Assembly (NCBI RefSeq): GCF_000145275.1
Contig: NC_014393.1
Span: 3,472,001 to 3,536,000 of the forward strand
Direction: 5' to 3'
DNA length: 64,000 bases
From: Clostridium cellulovorans 743B
GTDB lineage: Bacteria > Bacillota > Clostridia > Clostridiales > Clostridiaceae
The translations under genes and the position numbers were made by a program. Under the pieces are notes generated by a model. The model did no database searches, was not told the DNA's origin, and saw nothing but the letters and a program-made list of their open reading frames with translations. This document shows, piece after piece, positions 8,218-17,500 of this stretch (position 1 is the first letter of the stretch; each line of letters opens with the position of its first letter).

Positions 8218-9579
8218 CTATCTAACTAATTCGAAATCTTCATCATTACATTCTCTATCCATGTGATCAAGAATTGCATCACTCATTTCCCTAATTAAAT
8301 TAATAGCACCTTTGTAACCAACTGTAGTCATAAATTGATGTGCATATCTATCTAAGATTGGAAAACCATACCTAACAAATGGAATATTTTCCGCTCTTGC
8401 TATATACTTTCCATGAGTATTGCTGATTAATAAATCAACTGGGTCATTCTTCATCCATTGATGTAGTTCAAAGAAATCACTTGAAGCTTTTACTTTTCCA
8501 TCTACTCCAGCTTTATCTAAAATTGTTTTTACAGCTTTTTCAAAAGCTTCACCTGGTGTACCGCTGATTACATATGTTGGGATAGCACCAAGACTTAATA
8601 TCAATTCAACTAAAGGAATAACTGTATCTGGATCTCCAGCAATTGCAACCTTTTTACCATTGAAGTATTGATAGCAGTCTAGCATAAGGTCAACAAGTTG
8701 ACCTCTTTCTTCTTCAAGTTCATATGGCACTTCCTTGCCAGTAAGTTTTGATAAAGCCATAATAAATTCATCAGTAGCTTCTACACCTACTGGAATTTTT
8801 AATTCTGTAAATGGAACTTCACACTTCTTTTCAAGAGCTATAGCAGCAGCTTTTGAAGTAAAGCTTCCTAAAGCTACAGTATGAGTTGAATTACCAGCAT
8901 CGATTATATCAGAGATTAAAGTTCCACCCTTTGGATACATTACAAATTCTCCAGTCATAGGTGTATCTACAACCCCACTTGTATCTGGTAACATTGTGAA
9001 AGGAATTTCCATAAGGTTTAATATTCTCTTCATTTCTCTCATTTCTGCTGGTCCAACATAACCTGGGATTATATTCAACTTACCATTAGAAGTACCATTA
9101 GATACTGAAAGGTAATCAACAAAAGCTTTAGTCATACTTGAGAATCCAGTAACATGTGATCCATTGTAACTTGGAGTATTAGCATGAATCATGTACTTTC
9201 CTTCTGGAATTTGACATTGAGAAATTATTGTAGCTAAATCGTCTCCTATTGTTTCAGAAAGACAAGTTGTATGAACAGCTATTATTTCTGGATCATATAT
9301 GCTGAAAATATTTTTACAAGCTGTTTTTAAGTTAGCTCCACCACCGAATACGCTGGCACCTTCTGTAAATGAGCTTGTAGAAGCCATTATTGGATCTTTA
9401 AAATGTCTTGTTAATTGCATTCTGTGGAATGAACAACACCCTTGTGAACCATGGCTGTGAGGTAAACAACCATGAACACCTAGAGCTGCATACATTGCAC
9501 CGATAGGTTGACAAGTTTTTGCTGGATTTATCATTAACGCTTTTCTTTCTTTATATTCCTTTGGTGTATGATCTAACAT
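8218..9579 (-). CDS. nifK: Nitrogenase MoFe protein beta chain (NifK)
   Basis: Beta subunit of the MoFe protein, 453 aa. P-cluster ligands are visible as C23 (NPAKTCQPIGA), C48 (HGSQGCCSFHR) and C106 (HTTCLSETIGDD); the 83-residue distance from first to third matches Azotobacter NifK. The N terminus is about 50 residues shorter than the proteobacterial protein, as in the clostridial type. The stop of nifD and start of nifK share one base (TAATG), indicating translational coupling and equal dosage of the two chains. It forms the alpha2-beta2 tetramer that reduces N2 with electrons from NifH. Confidence 0.98.
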   Translation of the reverse strand: MLDHTPKEYKERKALMINPAKTCQPIGAMYAALGVHGCLPHSHGSQGCCSFHRMQLTRHFKDPIMASTSSFTEGASVFGGGANLKTACKNIFSIYDPEIIAVHTTCLSETIGDDLATIISQCQIPEGKYMIHANTPSYNGSHVTGFSSMTKAFVDYLSVSNGTSNGKLNIIPGYVGPAEMREMKRILNLMEIPFTMLPDTSGVVDTPMTGEFVMYPKGGTLISDIIDAGNSTHTVALGSFTSKAAAIALEKKCEVPFTELKIPVGVEATDEFIMALSKLTGKEVPYELEEERGQLVDLMLDCYQYFNGKKVAIAGDPDTVIPLVELILSLGAIPTYVISGTPGEAFEKAVKTILDKAGVDGKVKASSDFFELHQWMKNDPVDLLISNTHGKYIARAENIPFVRYGFPILDRYAHQFMTTVGYKGAINLIREMSDAILDHMDRECNDEDFELVR

Positions 9580-11180
9580 TACTCGTCACCTCCTACTACT
9601 TTTCCTTCTATCATTGGTTCAGTCTTCCATGGAGCTAAAGAATATTTCCAAGCTGGTGTATACACCCCTGCTGATAATTCTCTAGCAAAGTTTAATGCTC
9701 CTTTAAAACCTGCATATGGACCAGTGTAATCATATGAGTGTAATTGTTTTGACAATACGCCCATCTTTTGGATTACATATTTATCTTTAATACCTGTTAA
9801 GAACATATCCGGCTTTAATAACTTGATGAATTCTTCTGTTTCATAGTGATTTAAATCGTCAACCATAATTCCGCCTTCAGTAACATCCTTGATCATGCCG
9901 CCGTAATAGCCTAGTGGAATTTGTTCTTTTAATACTTCATATTTTTCTGGTGAAACAATTATTCTGTATTTTTCTTCATCTTTTTCTACAGATATTTCTG
10001 GGATGTTTTTGCTATCTGCATCTTCTTTAATAAACGGAAGTATTTCTCTACCTTGGTAGTCATCTCTATGACCGAATTCATATCCACAAAGAAGTGTTTG
10101 AACTCCAAGATCATTTAATAGATATTGATAATGATGAGCTCTTGATCCACCAACGAAAAGACACGCAGTTTTTCCTTCTAACTTTTCTTTGTAGTATTGC
10201 ATTTCTCCCATTATTGCATCTAACTCTTCTTGGATAACTGCTTCAGTTTTTGCAGTAAGCTCTGGATCATCAAAGAAAGTAGCTAAATCTCTTAAAGTAC
10301 CTACCATTCCACTTAAACCGATAAAGTTAACCTTCATCCATGGAACACCATATTTAGTTTCAAGCATTTCTGCAATATAATTTATTGATCTGTGACATTG
10401 AACAAGATTTATATCAGCTATGTGAGCTGTTTTTATATCATCAAAGGCTGCATCTCCTGTTAATGTAGAAACAACATTGTATCCAATTTTCTCTAATACC
10501 CTTTCAATTTCCCAAGCATCTCCACCGATATTGTATTCACCTAGAATGTTGATAGAATATTTCTTGTGTTCTTTTTCTCCAGTACCAACTACTTTTTCTA
10601 AAAGTAAGTTGTTCGCAATATGGTGGCCTGCAGATTGACTTACACCTTTGTACCCTTCACAACTAAAAGAAAGAACTGGTACACCATATTCTGCTTCTGC
10701 TTCTTTAGCTACGGCATTGATATCATCACCTATTAATCCAACTGGACATGTAGCGTAAATACCAATAGCTCCTGGATTAAATAATTCTACAGCTTCTTTA
10801 ATAGCTTGTTTTAACTTTGCAACTCCACCGAAAACTACGTCTCTTTCTTGCATGTCAGTGGAGAATACATATTCAATGAAGTTATCTCCGCCTTCATTTG
10901 CTTTTGCTTTATTTCTTCTTGTACCCCAAGTATAATAGCTACATCCTATTGGTCCGTGAACGATATGAACCATATCTTTTACTGGACCAAGAACAACACC
11001 TTTACAACCAGCGTAACAACACCCTCTATTTGTGATGATACCAGGAATTGTTCTAACGTTAGCTAAAATATCAGGATTTTCATTTTCAGCACTCTTTATA
11101 GCTATATGCTCTTTTCTAGCTTTAAAGGTTTTAGCCGGATATTTTTCCATAAACTCAAATTTATCAATGGAACTTGTCAT
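9579..11180 (-). CDS. nifD: Nitrogenase MoFe protein alpha chain (NifD)
   Basis: Alpha subunit, 533 aa. P-cluster Cys are C54 (NRGCCYAGCKG), C80 (HGPIGCSYYT) and C145 (YATCPVGLIGDD). FeMo-cofactor ligands are C262 (VQCHRSINYI) and H481 (QLHSYDYTGPYAGF). Between about 375 and 425 lies an insertion of roughly 50 residues missing from proteobacterial NifD and typical of the C. pasteurianum group. The histidine-rich RAHHYQYLLND segment precedes it. The gene follows nifI2 after 27 nt, has a clear AAGGAGAG site, and overlaps nifK by one base. Confidence 0.98.
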   Translation of the reverse strand: MTSSIDKFEFMEKYPAKTFKARKEHIAIKSAENENPDILANVRTIPGIITNRGCCYAGCKGVVLGPVKDMVHIVHGPIGCSYYTWGTRRNKAKANEGGDNFIEYVFSTDMQERDVVFGGVAKLKQAIKEAVELFNPGAIGIYATCPVGLIGDDINAVAKEAEAEYGVPVLSFSCEGYKGVSQSAGHHIANNLLLEKVVGTGEKEHKKYSINILGEYNIGGDAWEIERVLEKIGYNVVSTLTGDAAFDDIKTAHIADINLVQCHRSINYIAEMLETKYGVPWMKVNFIGLSGMVGTLRDLATFFDDPELTAKTEAVIQEELDAIMGEMQYYKEKLEGKTACLFVGGSRAHHYQYLLNDLGVQTLLCGYEFGHRDDYQGREILPFIKEDADSKNIPEISVEKDEEKYRIIVSPEKYEVLKEQIPLGYYGGMIKDVTEGGIMVDDLNHYETEEFIKLLKPDMFLTGIKDKYVIQKMGVLSKQLHSYDYTGPYAGFKGALNFARELSAGVYTPAWKYSLAPWKTEPMIEGKVVGGDE

Positions 11181-11207
11181 ATTCTCACTCTCCTTATGGT
11201 TTTCTTG

Positions 11208-11591
11208 TTATATTGCTTTTTCTGCCGTTTCACCCGTTCTTACTCTTACTGCATCAACAACATTAGTTACAAAAATTTTTCCATCTCCAGCATTCCCCTT
11301 ACTATTCACTTCCATGATAGTCTTGACTGTCTTATCCAAATCTTCATCGTTAACAACTATTGTAATCATTCTCTTTGATATTAATCTATGATATTCTGAA
11401 ACTTCTTCTGCTAATGGAGCATCTGCAACACCATTCTCATTTATAAATACGCTTACCATAGAAAAATCTACTTTTTTCTTTCCTCTTCCTAAAACTTCTT
11501 TACAAGTTATAGCTGGTATGCCTGCCTTTAAAAGAGCTTCTTTTGTTTTTCCAACCATGTTCATTCTAATTACTGCAACTACTTCTTTCAT
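11208..11591 (-). CDS. nifI2: PII-like nitrogenase regulator NifI2
   Basis: PII-superfamily protein, 127 aa, with GRGKKKVDFSM in the region before the T-loop and the C-terminal GNAGDGKIFVTNVVDAVRVRTGE signature. The long insert with SEYHRLISKRM after the T-loop is typical of NifI2. In methanogens NifI1 and NifI2 together bind NifDK and switch off nitrogenase when ammonium appears, relieved by 2-oxoglutarate. The same function is inferred here from position between nifH and nifD. It starts 13 nt after nifI1 and has a GGAGGAATCACC ribosome site. Confidence 0.93.
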   Translation of the reverse strand: MKEVVAVIRMNMVGKTKEALLKAGIPAITCKEVLGRGKKKVDFSMVSVFINENGVADAPLAEEVSEYHRLISKRMITIVVNDEDLDKTVKTIMEVNSKGNAGDGKIFVTNVVDAVRVRTGETAEKAI

Positions 11592-11604
11592 GGTGATTCC
11601 TCCT

Positions 11605-11931
11605 TTAAAGTCCTTTTGATTGAGAACTAATTGTGTACACTTCCTCTACTGGAGTAACAAATATTTTACCATCACCGAATGCTCCAGCTTCTCCAGTTTT
11701 ACAACATTTCATAACAATTCTAACAACATCGTCTTTATCTTCGTCGTTTACTACAAACATTAGTACTTCCTTTGGAATCTCATCATAGTAGATATCTCCA
11801 ACTTTAACGCCTCTTTGTTTACCTCTTCCTACGACACTATATTTTGTAACTGCAGGAAATCCTGCGTCACATAGTTCTGAAAGAACCTCAGTTGTTTTTT
11901 CAGGTCTTATAATAGCTTTGATCATTAACAT
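11605..11931 (-). CDS. nifI1: PII-like nitrogenase regulator NifI1
   Basis: PII-superfamily protein, 108 aa, starting MLMIKAIIRPEKTTEVLSEL with VVGRGKQRGVKVGDIYYDEI in the T-loop region and the GAFGDGKIFVTPVEEVYTI end found in NifI1. It lies between nifH (45 nt downstream of the nifH stop) and nifI2. Its T-loop differs from GlnB/GlnK, so uridylylation is not expected. It most likely acts with NifI2 in fast post-translational control of the MoFe protein. Confidence 0.93.
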   Translation of the reverse strand: MLMIKAIIRPEKTTEVLSELCDAGFPAVTKYSVVGRGKQRGVKVGDIYYDEIPKEVLMFVVNDEDKDDVVRIVMKCCKTGEAGAFGDGKIFVTPVEEVYTISSQSKGL

Positions 11932-11976
11932 AACATCATTTCCCCTTTTTCTTTAATTAGTTTGCATCTATCTTTT

Positions 11977-12795
11977 TTATTCGAATAAACCATATTCCAT
12001 TAATATTTCTTCAAGTCTGTCTTGACTCATTGGAGTTGGTATTACAAACATCTTGTTATTTTCTATAGCAGCTGCTAATTGTCTGTATTCATCAGCTTGT
12101 GCTGCTTCTGGATCAAACTCTATAACTGTTTTCTTATTTATTTCTGCTCTTTGAACCATGTTATCACGTGGTACAAAATGAATTAATTGACTTCCAAGTT
12201 CCTTAGCAAATGCTGTTAAAAGATCTAACTCTCTATCAACTTTTCTTGAGTTACAGATGATACCACCTAATCTAACCCCACCAGATAAAGCATATTTTTG
12301 AATACCTTTTGAAATGTTATTAGCAGCATATAATGCCATCATTTCTCCTGATGCAACTATGTAGATTTCTTGAGCTTTTCCTTCACGGATTGGCATTGCG
12401 AAACCTCCACATACAACGTCTCCAAGAACATCGTAGAAAACATAATCTAAATCATCTGTATAAGCTCCTAATTGTTCAAGCATGTTTATTGAAGTAATGA
12501 TACCTCTACCTGCACATCCAACTCCTGGTTCTGGACCGCCTGATTCAACACATTTAATACCACCAAATCCAGCCTTTAAGATTTCATCTAAATCTACATC
12601 CTCGCCTTCTTCTCTTAGGGTATCAAGAACTGACTTTTGAGCTAGTCCACCTAATAGTAATCTTGTAGAGTCTGCTTTAGGGTCACAGCCTACAACCATA
12701 ATTTTCTTACCCATTGTTGCTAAACCTGCTGTAAGATTTTGTGTTGTGGTAGATTTACCGATACCACCTTTTCCATAAATAGCTACTTGTCTCAT
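11977..12795 (-). CDS. nifH: Nitrogenase iron protein (NifH)
   Basis: Dinitrogenase reductase, 272 aa. The P-loop is GKGGIGKST (8-16). The subunit-bridging 4Fe-4S cluster ligands are C94 (GVGCAGRG) and C129 (DVVCGGFAMP). R97 is the position ADP-ribosylated by DraT in some bacteria; no draT or draG is in the window. It couples ATP hydrolysis to electron transfer into NifDK and is also needed for cofactor maturation. It is the first gene of the operon, with AAGGAGG 8 nt before ATG and a leader of about 165 nt. Confidence 0.98.
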   Translation of the reverse strand: MRQVAIYGKGGIGKSTTTQNLTAGLATMGKKIMVVGCDPKADSTRLLLGGLAQKSVLDTLREEGEDVDLDEILKAGFGGIKCVESGGPEPGVGCAGRGIITSINMLEQLGAYTDDLDYVFYDVLGDVVCGGFAMPIREGKAQEIYIVASGEMMALYAANNISKGIQKYALSGGVRLGGIICNSRKVDRELDLLTAFAKELGSQLIHFVPRDNMVQRAEINKKTVIEFDPEAAQADEYRQLAAAIENNKMFVIPTPMSQDRLEEILMEYGLFE

Positions 12796-12837
12796 AATTT
12801 GTTCCTCCTTAAAAATATAGAATTATTTTTTAATCTT

Positions 12838-12891
12838 AAAGTATCTATTTGGTACTTTAGCACTTATTAGTACTTCAGAACTTATTAATAC
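12838..12891 (-). repeat. 18-bp tandem repeats in the nifH leader
   Basis: Two adjacent 18-bp units (12856-12873 and 12874-12891) match at 15 of 18 positions, and a third, more diverged unit (12838-12855) abuts them. They sit in the untranslated leader about 45-95 nt before nifH. Repeats of this kind can be protein-binding sites on DNA or RNA; the binder is unknown. Confidence 0.55.
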
Positions 12892-12923
12892 TTTGACATT
12901 ATTTATCATGCATTTAGGAATTT

Positions 12924-12959
12924 GTTAAATTTATGCCTTTATGCTGATAAATTGTTAAC
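12924..12959 (-). promoter_or_regulatory. Inverted repeat at the 5' end of the nif transcript
   Basis: GTTAACAATTTAT (12959-12947) can pair with ATAAATTTAAC (12934-12924), with a 2-nt bulge and a 12-nt loop. It starts at or within 2 nt of the predicted transcription start, so it could be an operator next to the promoter or a 5' stabilising hairpin. Confidence 0.5.
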
Positions 12960-12967
12960 TTGTATGA

Positions 12968-12996
12968 AGTATAACATCTATTTTTTATCAAATCAA
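12968..12996 (-). promoter_or_regulatory. Sigma-A-type promoter of the nif operon
   Basis: TTGATT (12996-12991), a 17-nt spacer, TATACT (12973-12968). I saw no sigma-54 (TGGCAC-N5-TTGCA) pattern nearby, so the operon seems to be read by the housekeeping polymerase and must be nitrogen-regulated by other means. Confidence 0.75.
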
Positions 12997-13093
12997 TACC
13001 TTTTTATTGATTTTGTTATTAATTTATTAAAAAACTTAAATTTTCAAAGATAATTTAATATATTTTTGTTCGTTTTACTGATAAATTATTAAA

Positions 13094-13129
13094 AGTCTAG
13101 TAAAGCATGTGTTTTTGCTCCACTAGACT
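13094..13129 (-). terminator. Terminator after the AnfO-like gene
   Basis: A 14-bp stem (two G-U pairs) with a 9-nt loop, followed by TTTTAATAATTT on the minus strand. It separates the ferredoxin/AnfO operon from the nif promoter and could also work on the plus strand. Confidence 0.8.
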
Positions 13130-13137
13130 TTTTATAA

Positions 13138-13746
13138 TTATTCTTTTCTTGCAATGATGATCCTGAACTCTCTCTTTTGTTCTTGAAAAACCTCATAACT
13201 TCTTCCAAGTCTTTTAGTTTCACTTGAGACCCAATGAGGAATATGATCGCAAATAACTTCAAGTTTTTTTATTCTATCATCATTTAATAAAGGAACTAAT
13301 ACTTCCTTGGATGTTAATCCACAATTACTCTGTTGAAACTTTTTTATATCAATGCTATAAGTGCCATCCTTTTCTATAACAAGTTCTTCTTTCTTAATCT
13401 TTTTTATAGGAATTTGTTCAGTACTTTTCTCTGCTACATAATCTAAAAACTCATCAGGTCTATCACTTATTTCCCAAATCTTAAAATCGGCCTTTTCAAG
13501 AGCATTATATAAAACACCAGAAACATCACTAGCAACAAAAATTTTGCAAGTATCCAAGCTTTTTATAATCTGGCTTATATCCTGTCTAATCTCATGTATA
13601 CTTTTTTTCATATCCAAGAAATATACAATCTGACTTTCTTCATTCCACTGCCAATTAATCCTAGTAAAGACTTTTATTATCCCTGATTCTTTTATAGAAG
13701 TCGGAGTTCCTTTTTCATCCACTAAAACTGCTACTTTTACCTCCAT
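13138..13746 (-). CDS. AnfO-like nitrogenase accessory protein
   Basis: About 202 aa, resembling the AnfO family first seen with Fe-only nitrogenase. Matching features are the start KVAVLVDEKGTPTSI followed by ESGI, the middle segment TCKIFVASDVSGVLYNALEK, the LTSKEVLVPLL box and the signature VICDHIPHW near residue 175. The biochemical role of AnfO is not firmly known. I chose ATG 13746 because GGAGG lies 8 nt before it; ATG 13761 has no ribosome site. It follows the 2Fe-2S ferredoxin by 16 nt in the same transcript. No anf or vnf structural gene is in the window, so here it more likely serves the Mo enzyme or ferredoxin delivery. Confidence 0.8.
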   Translation of the reverse strand: MEVKVAVLVDEKGTPTSIKESGIIKVFTRINWQWNEESQIVYFLDMKKSIHEIRQDISQIIKSLDTCKIFVASDVSGVLYNALEKADFKIWEISDRPDEFLDYVAEKSTEQIPIKKIKKEELVIEKDGTYSIDIKKFQQSNCGLTSKEVLVPLLNDDRIKKLEVICDHIPHWVSSETKRLGRSYEVFQEQKREFRIIIARKE

Positions 13747-13762
13747 AAGCTTGACCTCCATT

Positions 13763-14074
13763 TTAGATTATTAATCTTTTTACAACTTCTCCATTTTCTA
13801 TGTGTGATTCAACTATTTCTGCAACATCATCTTCTGTTACATTTCCATACCAAACACCTTCAGGATACACTACTACCACTGGTCCTTGAGCGCATATACC
13901 AAAGCAACCTGTATTTGTTATCATTACTTCACTACTAAGATCCCTGTCGTTTATTTCCTCTATAAAAGCTTCTACTACTCCAACAGAATCCTTAGAGAAA
14001 CAAAAACCTTTCTGTTGACCATTAATTCTACAACTAGTACATACAAAAATATGATGCTTTAATGCTACCATCAT
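13763..14074 (-). CDS. Thioredoxin-fold [2Fe-2S] ferredoxin of the C. pasteurianum type
   Basis: Small ferredoxin, 102-103 aa, clearly related to the C. pasteurianum 2Fe-2S ferredoxin: KHHIFVCTSCRINGQQ at the start, NTGCFGICAQGPVVVVYPEG in the middle and ESHIENGEVVKRL at the end. Numbered from the second Met, cluster ligands C11, C24, C56 and C60 are kept, together with C14. The C. pasteurianum protein is reported to interact with the nitrogenase MoFe protein, which fits its location directly upstream of the nif operon. AGGAGGGATTA precedes two ATG codons. It is co-transcribed with the AnfO-like gene from its own promoter behind a leader terminator. Confidence 0.95.
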   Translation of the reverse strand: MMVALKHHIFVCTSCRINGQQKGFCFSKDSVGVVEAFIEEINDRDLSSEVMITNTGCFGICAQGPVVVVYPEGVWYGNVTEDDVAEIVESHIENGEVVKRLII

Positions 14075-14104
14075 TAATCCCTCCTAATTTTATAAAAAAT
14101 AAAA

Positions 14105-14128
14105 AGGCTATCTTTTAATAGACAGCCT
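14105..14128 (-). terminator. Terminator in the leader of the ferredoxin operon
   Basis: AGGCTGTCT pairs with AGATAGCCT (9 bp, one G-U) around the six-base loop ATTAAA, followed by TTTTTATTTTTT. It lies about 30 nt after the predicted transcription start and before the ferredoxin gene, so it suggests attenuation. Confidence 0.7.
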
Positions 14129-14164
14129 CTTTGCTTCCCTTACATGATTTTCTATTTTTTTATT

Positions 14165-14193
14165 ATTATATAATACATATAGCGAGAAAACAA
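14165..14193 (-). promoter_or_regulatory. Promoter of the ferredoxin-anfO operon
   Basis: TTGTTT (14193-14188), 17-nt spacer, TATAAT (14170-14165): a near-consensus sigma-A site driving the minus strand. Confidence 0.75.
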
Positions 14194-14326
14194 TGAATAA
14201 ATATTAATTTGTTAATATATACATGCAAATTTTGTTTTTTGATTATTTTTCATCGAATTGTGATAATAATATTATCAAATACTTATAATAACATTAATAA
14301 TACTAATATTAAGGAGGTATAAAAAA

Positions 14327-14494
14327 ATGTCACAAAATAGATCAAACGAAAAAATTACAACAGTACCTATAGAAAGACATGATACTGCTGCTTGGGCTAA
14401 CATGGAAAAACAACAAGGAATAACTAATGTTAATATTCCAAGTGACTTTGAAGTTGATAATGCAAAAGATCATGTTGACACTAACGAAAAATAG
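14327..14494 (+). CDS. Small DUF3787-type spore surface protein
   Basis: 55 residues, too short for many gene finders, with a strong AAGGAGG 8 nt before ATG. The sequence contains VPIERHDTAAWANMEK and ends NAKDHVDTNEK, the conserved core of the clostridial DUF3787 family (also annotated as CDIF630_02480-type spore surface protein). It is hydrophilic with no signal peptide. It stands alone on the plus strand between two minus-strand operons and ends in a bidirectional terminator shared with PFOR. A sporulation-time role is inferred from the family only. Confidence 0.85.
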   Translation: MSQNRSNEKITTVPIERHDTAAWANMEKQQGITNVNIPSDFEVDNAKDHVDTNEK

Positions 14495-14505
14495 AATTTT
14501 AAAAA

Positions 14506-14544
14506 AACTATCTATAGTAGATTGAAAATCTACTATAGATAGTT
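14506..14544. terminator. Bidirectional terminator
   Basis: A perfect 17-bp stem (14506-14522 with 14528-14544) flanked by an A run and a T run, so it can end both the small spore gene and PFOR. Confidence 0.9.
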
Positions 14545-14556
14545 TTTTTACTTTTG

Positions 14557-17500
14557 TTAACTCATATTATTATAATTCATTTCTGCAAGTCTTCTATATA
14601 CTTCATATCTTTCTCTTGCATCTTTCTCCGCCTTATCAAACATCGCATCCGCAACTTCTGGGAATAGCTTTCTTAAAGATGTATACCTAATTTCCCCTTC
14701 AATAAAGTCTTTATACTTCTCTGTTGGCTCCTTTGAATCTAGAACAAATGGATTCTTACCTTCAGCTTTTAACTCTGGATTATATCTATATAAGTGCCAA
14801 TAGCCAGTATCTACTGCTTTCTTTTCTTCTTTTATACTGTTTCCCATTCCAGCCTTTATACCATGACTTATACAAGGCGCATAAGCAATAATTAGTGAAG
14901 GTCCCTTATATCTTTCAGCTTCTACTATAGCTTTAATAGCATGATTCATATTTGAGCCAAGGGCTATTTGAGCTACATATACATAGCCATAACTTGTCGC
15001 CATGAGACCGAGGTCTTTCTTTTTAACTTTTTTACCAGAAGCAGCAAATTTCGCTACAGCCCCTGTATTAGTAGCTTTTGAAGATTGACCTCCAGTATTT
15101 GAATATATTTCTGTATCCATAACAAATATGTTAACATCATTTCCCATAGCTAAAACTTGATCTAATCCACCAAATCCAATATCATATGCCCAACCGTCTC
15201 CCCCAATAATCCATTGTGATTTTTTCACAAGATAATCTCTTTTACTTATTATTTCTTTTATTACTGAATTATTTTGATCTTGGCTATTTCCTAATAGTTC
15301 TAGTATTTTAGCTGAAGCTGTCATTGAACCCGAACCATCGTCAATATTCTCTAACCATTGGTTGCAAGCATTCTTCAATGCTTCTTCAGTATTTTCTGCT
15401 TCACTGAGTTCTCTAATTAAAACTGCTAAACGTTCTCTCATCTGCTGAACTGCTAAAAACATTCCATAACCATATTCTGCATTATCTTCGAAAAGTGAAT
15501 TTCCCCATGAAGGACCTCTACCATCATCAGTTGTTGTATATGCTATTGATGGAGAACTTGCTCCCCAAATACTAGAACAACCAGTAGCATTAGCAATCAT
15601 CATTCTTTCGCCAAATAATTGAGTCAATAATCTAATATATGGAGTTTCACCGCACCCTGGACAAGCACCATTAAACTCTAATAATGGCTTCATAAGCTGA
15701 CTACCTTTTAAAGTATTTCGATCTATTAGACCTTCCTTTGGTTTTAAAGTTAATGCGAAATCCCAATTATCAACTTGATCTTCTATCTCTTGTTGAGCTG
15801 GTTGCATTATTATTGCTTTACCTGGAGCTGGACATACATCTGCACAATTTCCACATCCTGTGCAATCCATTGGAGCAATTTGAATTCTATACTGATATTC
15901 TTCAAGTCCTCTACCCGTTGCTTTTTTAGTTGCAAAAGTAGCTGGTGCTTTTTCTTGCTCTCCCTTATCTAAAACAAATTGTCTAATGGTAGCATGCGGA
16001 CAAACGAATGCACATTGACCGCATTGTATACATTTATCAATTTGCCATTGTGGCAACATAACTGCAATTCCTCTCTTTTCGTATGCAGTTGTTCCTAGCG
16101 GATGGGTTCCGTCCTCTATGCCGTTGAATGCACTTACTGGAAGTTCATCACCTTCATGACGAGCCATTCTTCTTTGTATATTCTTCACAAAGTCTGGTTC
16201 GTTCCTTTCAACTACCTTATCATCTTTTTCTTGTTTCCAAATTTCTGGCACATTAACTTTTATCAATGCATCAGCACCCTTGTCAACAGCATCTTTATTC
16301 ATTTTTACGATATGTTCACCTTTTTTACCATATGACTTTTCAATAGACTTTTTCAAATAGCCGAGAGCCTCATCCACAGGAATCACTTCTGATAACTTAA
16401 AGAAGGCTGATTGCATTATCATATTTATCCTTGCGCCTAGTCCTAAATCATAAGCAATCTTCACAGCATCAATTATATAAAAATTAATATTATTTTCTGC
16501 AATATATCTTCTAATTGATACAGGCATTTTATCTTCTAATTCATCTTCTGTCCATGGACAATTTAGAACAAATATTCCATTTTTCTTTAAACCCTTTAAT
16601 AAATCATAATTGTATATAAATGATTTATTATGGCAAGCAATATAATCAGCCTCATATATAAGATATGGTGCCTTAATTGGGTTTTTGCCAAACCTTAAAT
16701 GTGATACTGTTGTTCCTCCAGATTTCTTACTGTCATAAGAAAAATATGCTTGTGCATATAAGTTGGTATTATCTCCTATTATTTTAACTGCTGATTTATT
16801 GGCACCAACAGTTCCGTCAGAGCCTAGACCCCAGAACTTACAGCTTATATTTCCTTGTGGTGTTGTATCAATGATCTCTTCTTCTGGAAGAGATGTATCT
16901 GTTACATCATCTACTATTCCAATAGTAAAGTTATCCTTAGGATTATCTTTCTTTAAGTTATTAAATACTGCTAATATTTGAGAAGGTCTTGTATCCTTAG
17001 ATCCAAGTCCATATCTACCACCAATAATAACTGGTTTCTTTGTTTCACCATAAAATAAATTAGTTATATCTAAATAAAGCGGTTCTGCAAGAGATCCTGG
17101 TTCTTTAGTTCTATCAAGAACTGCTATTTTCTCTACAGTTTGAGGCAATATATTAAAGAAGTATTCTTTTGAGAAAGGTCTATATAGATGAACCTCAATT
17201 AAACCTACTTTCTCGCCTTTTCCTAATAGATAATCAATAGTTTCTTTTGTTGTGTCACAAATAGATCCAATAGCTACAATTATATATTTAGCATCATTTG
17301 CTCCATAATAATCAAATGGTTTATATTCTCTTCCTGTTATCTTTTTAATTTCCTGCATATAGTTATTCACAATATCAGGCACTGCATTAAAGAACTTGTT
17401 TGAAGCTTCTCTTCCTTGAAAATATATATCAGGATTTTGTGCTGTTCCTCTTGCAACTGGATGCTCAGGATTTAATGCTCTATCTCTAAACTCTTGTATC

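Noticed and set aside
11032..11391. Plus-strand frame of 119 codons over nifD and nifI2
   Set aside because: It is antisense to two well-conserved genes and has no ribosome site.
12796..13137. Sigma-54 promoter with NifA site for nifH
   Set aside because: No TGGCAC-N5-TTGCA element was seen; a good sigma-A promoter is present instead.
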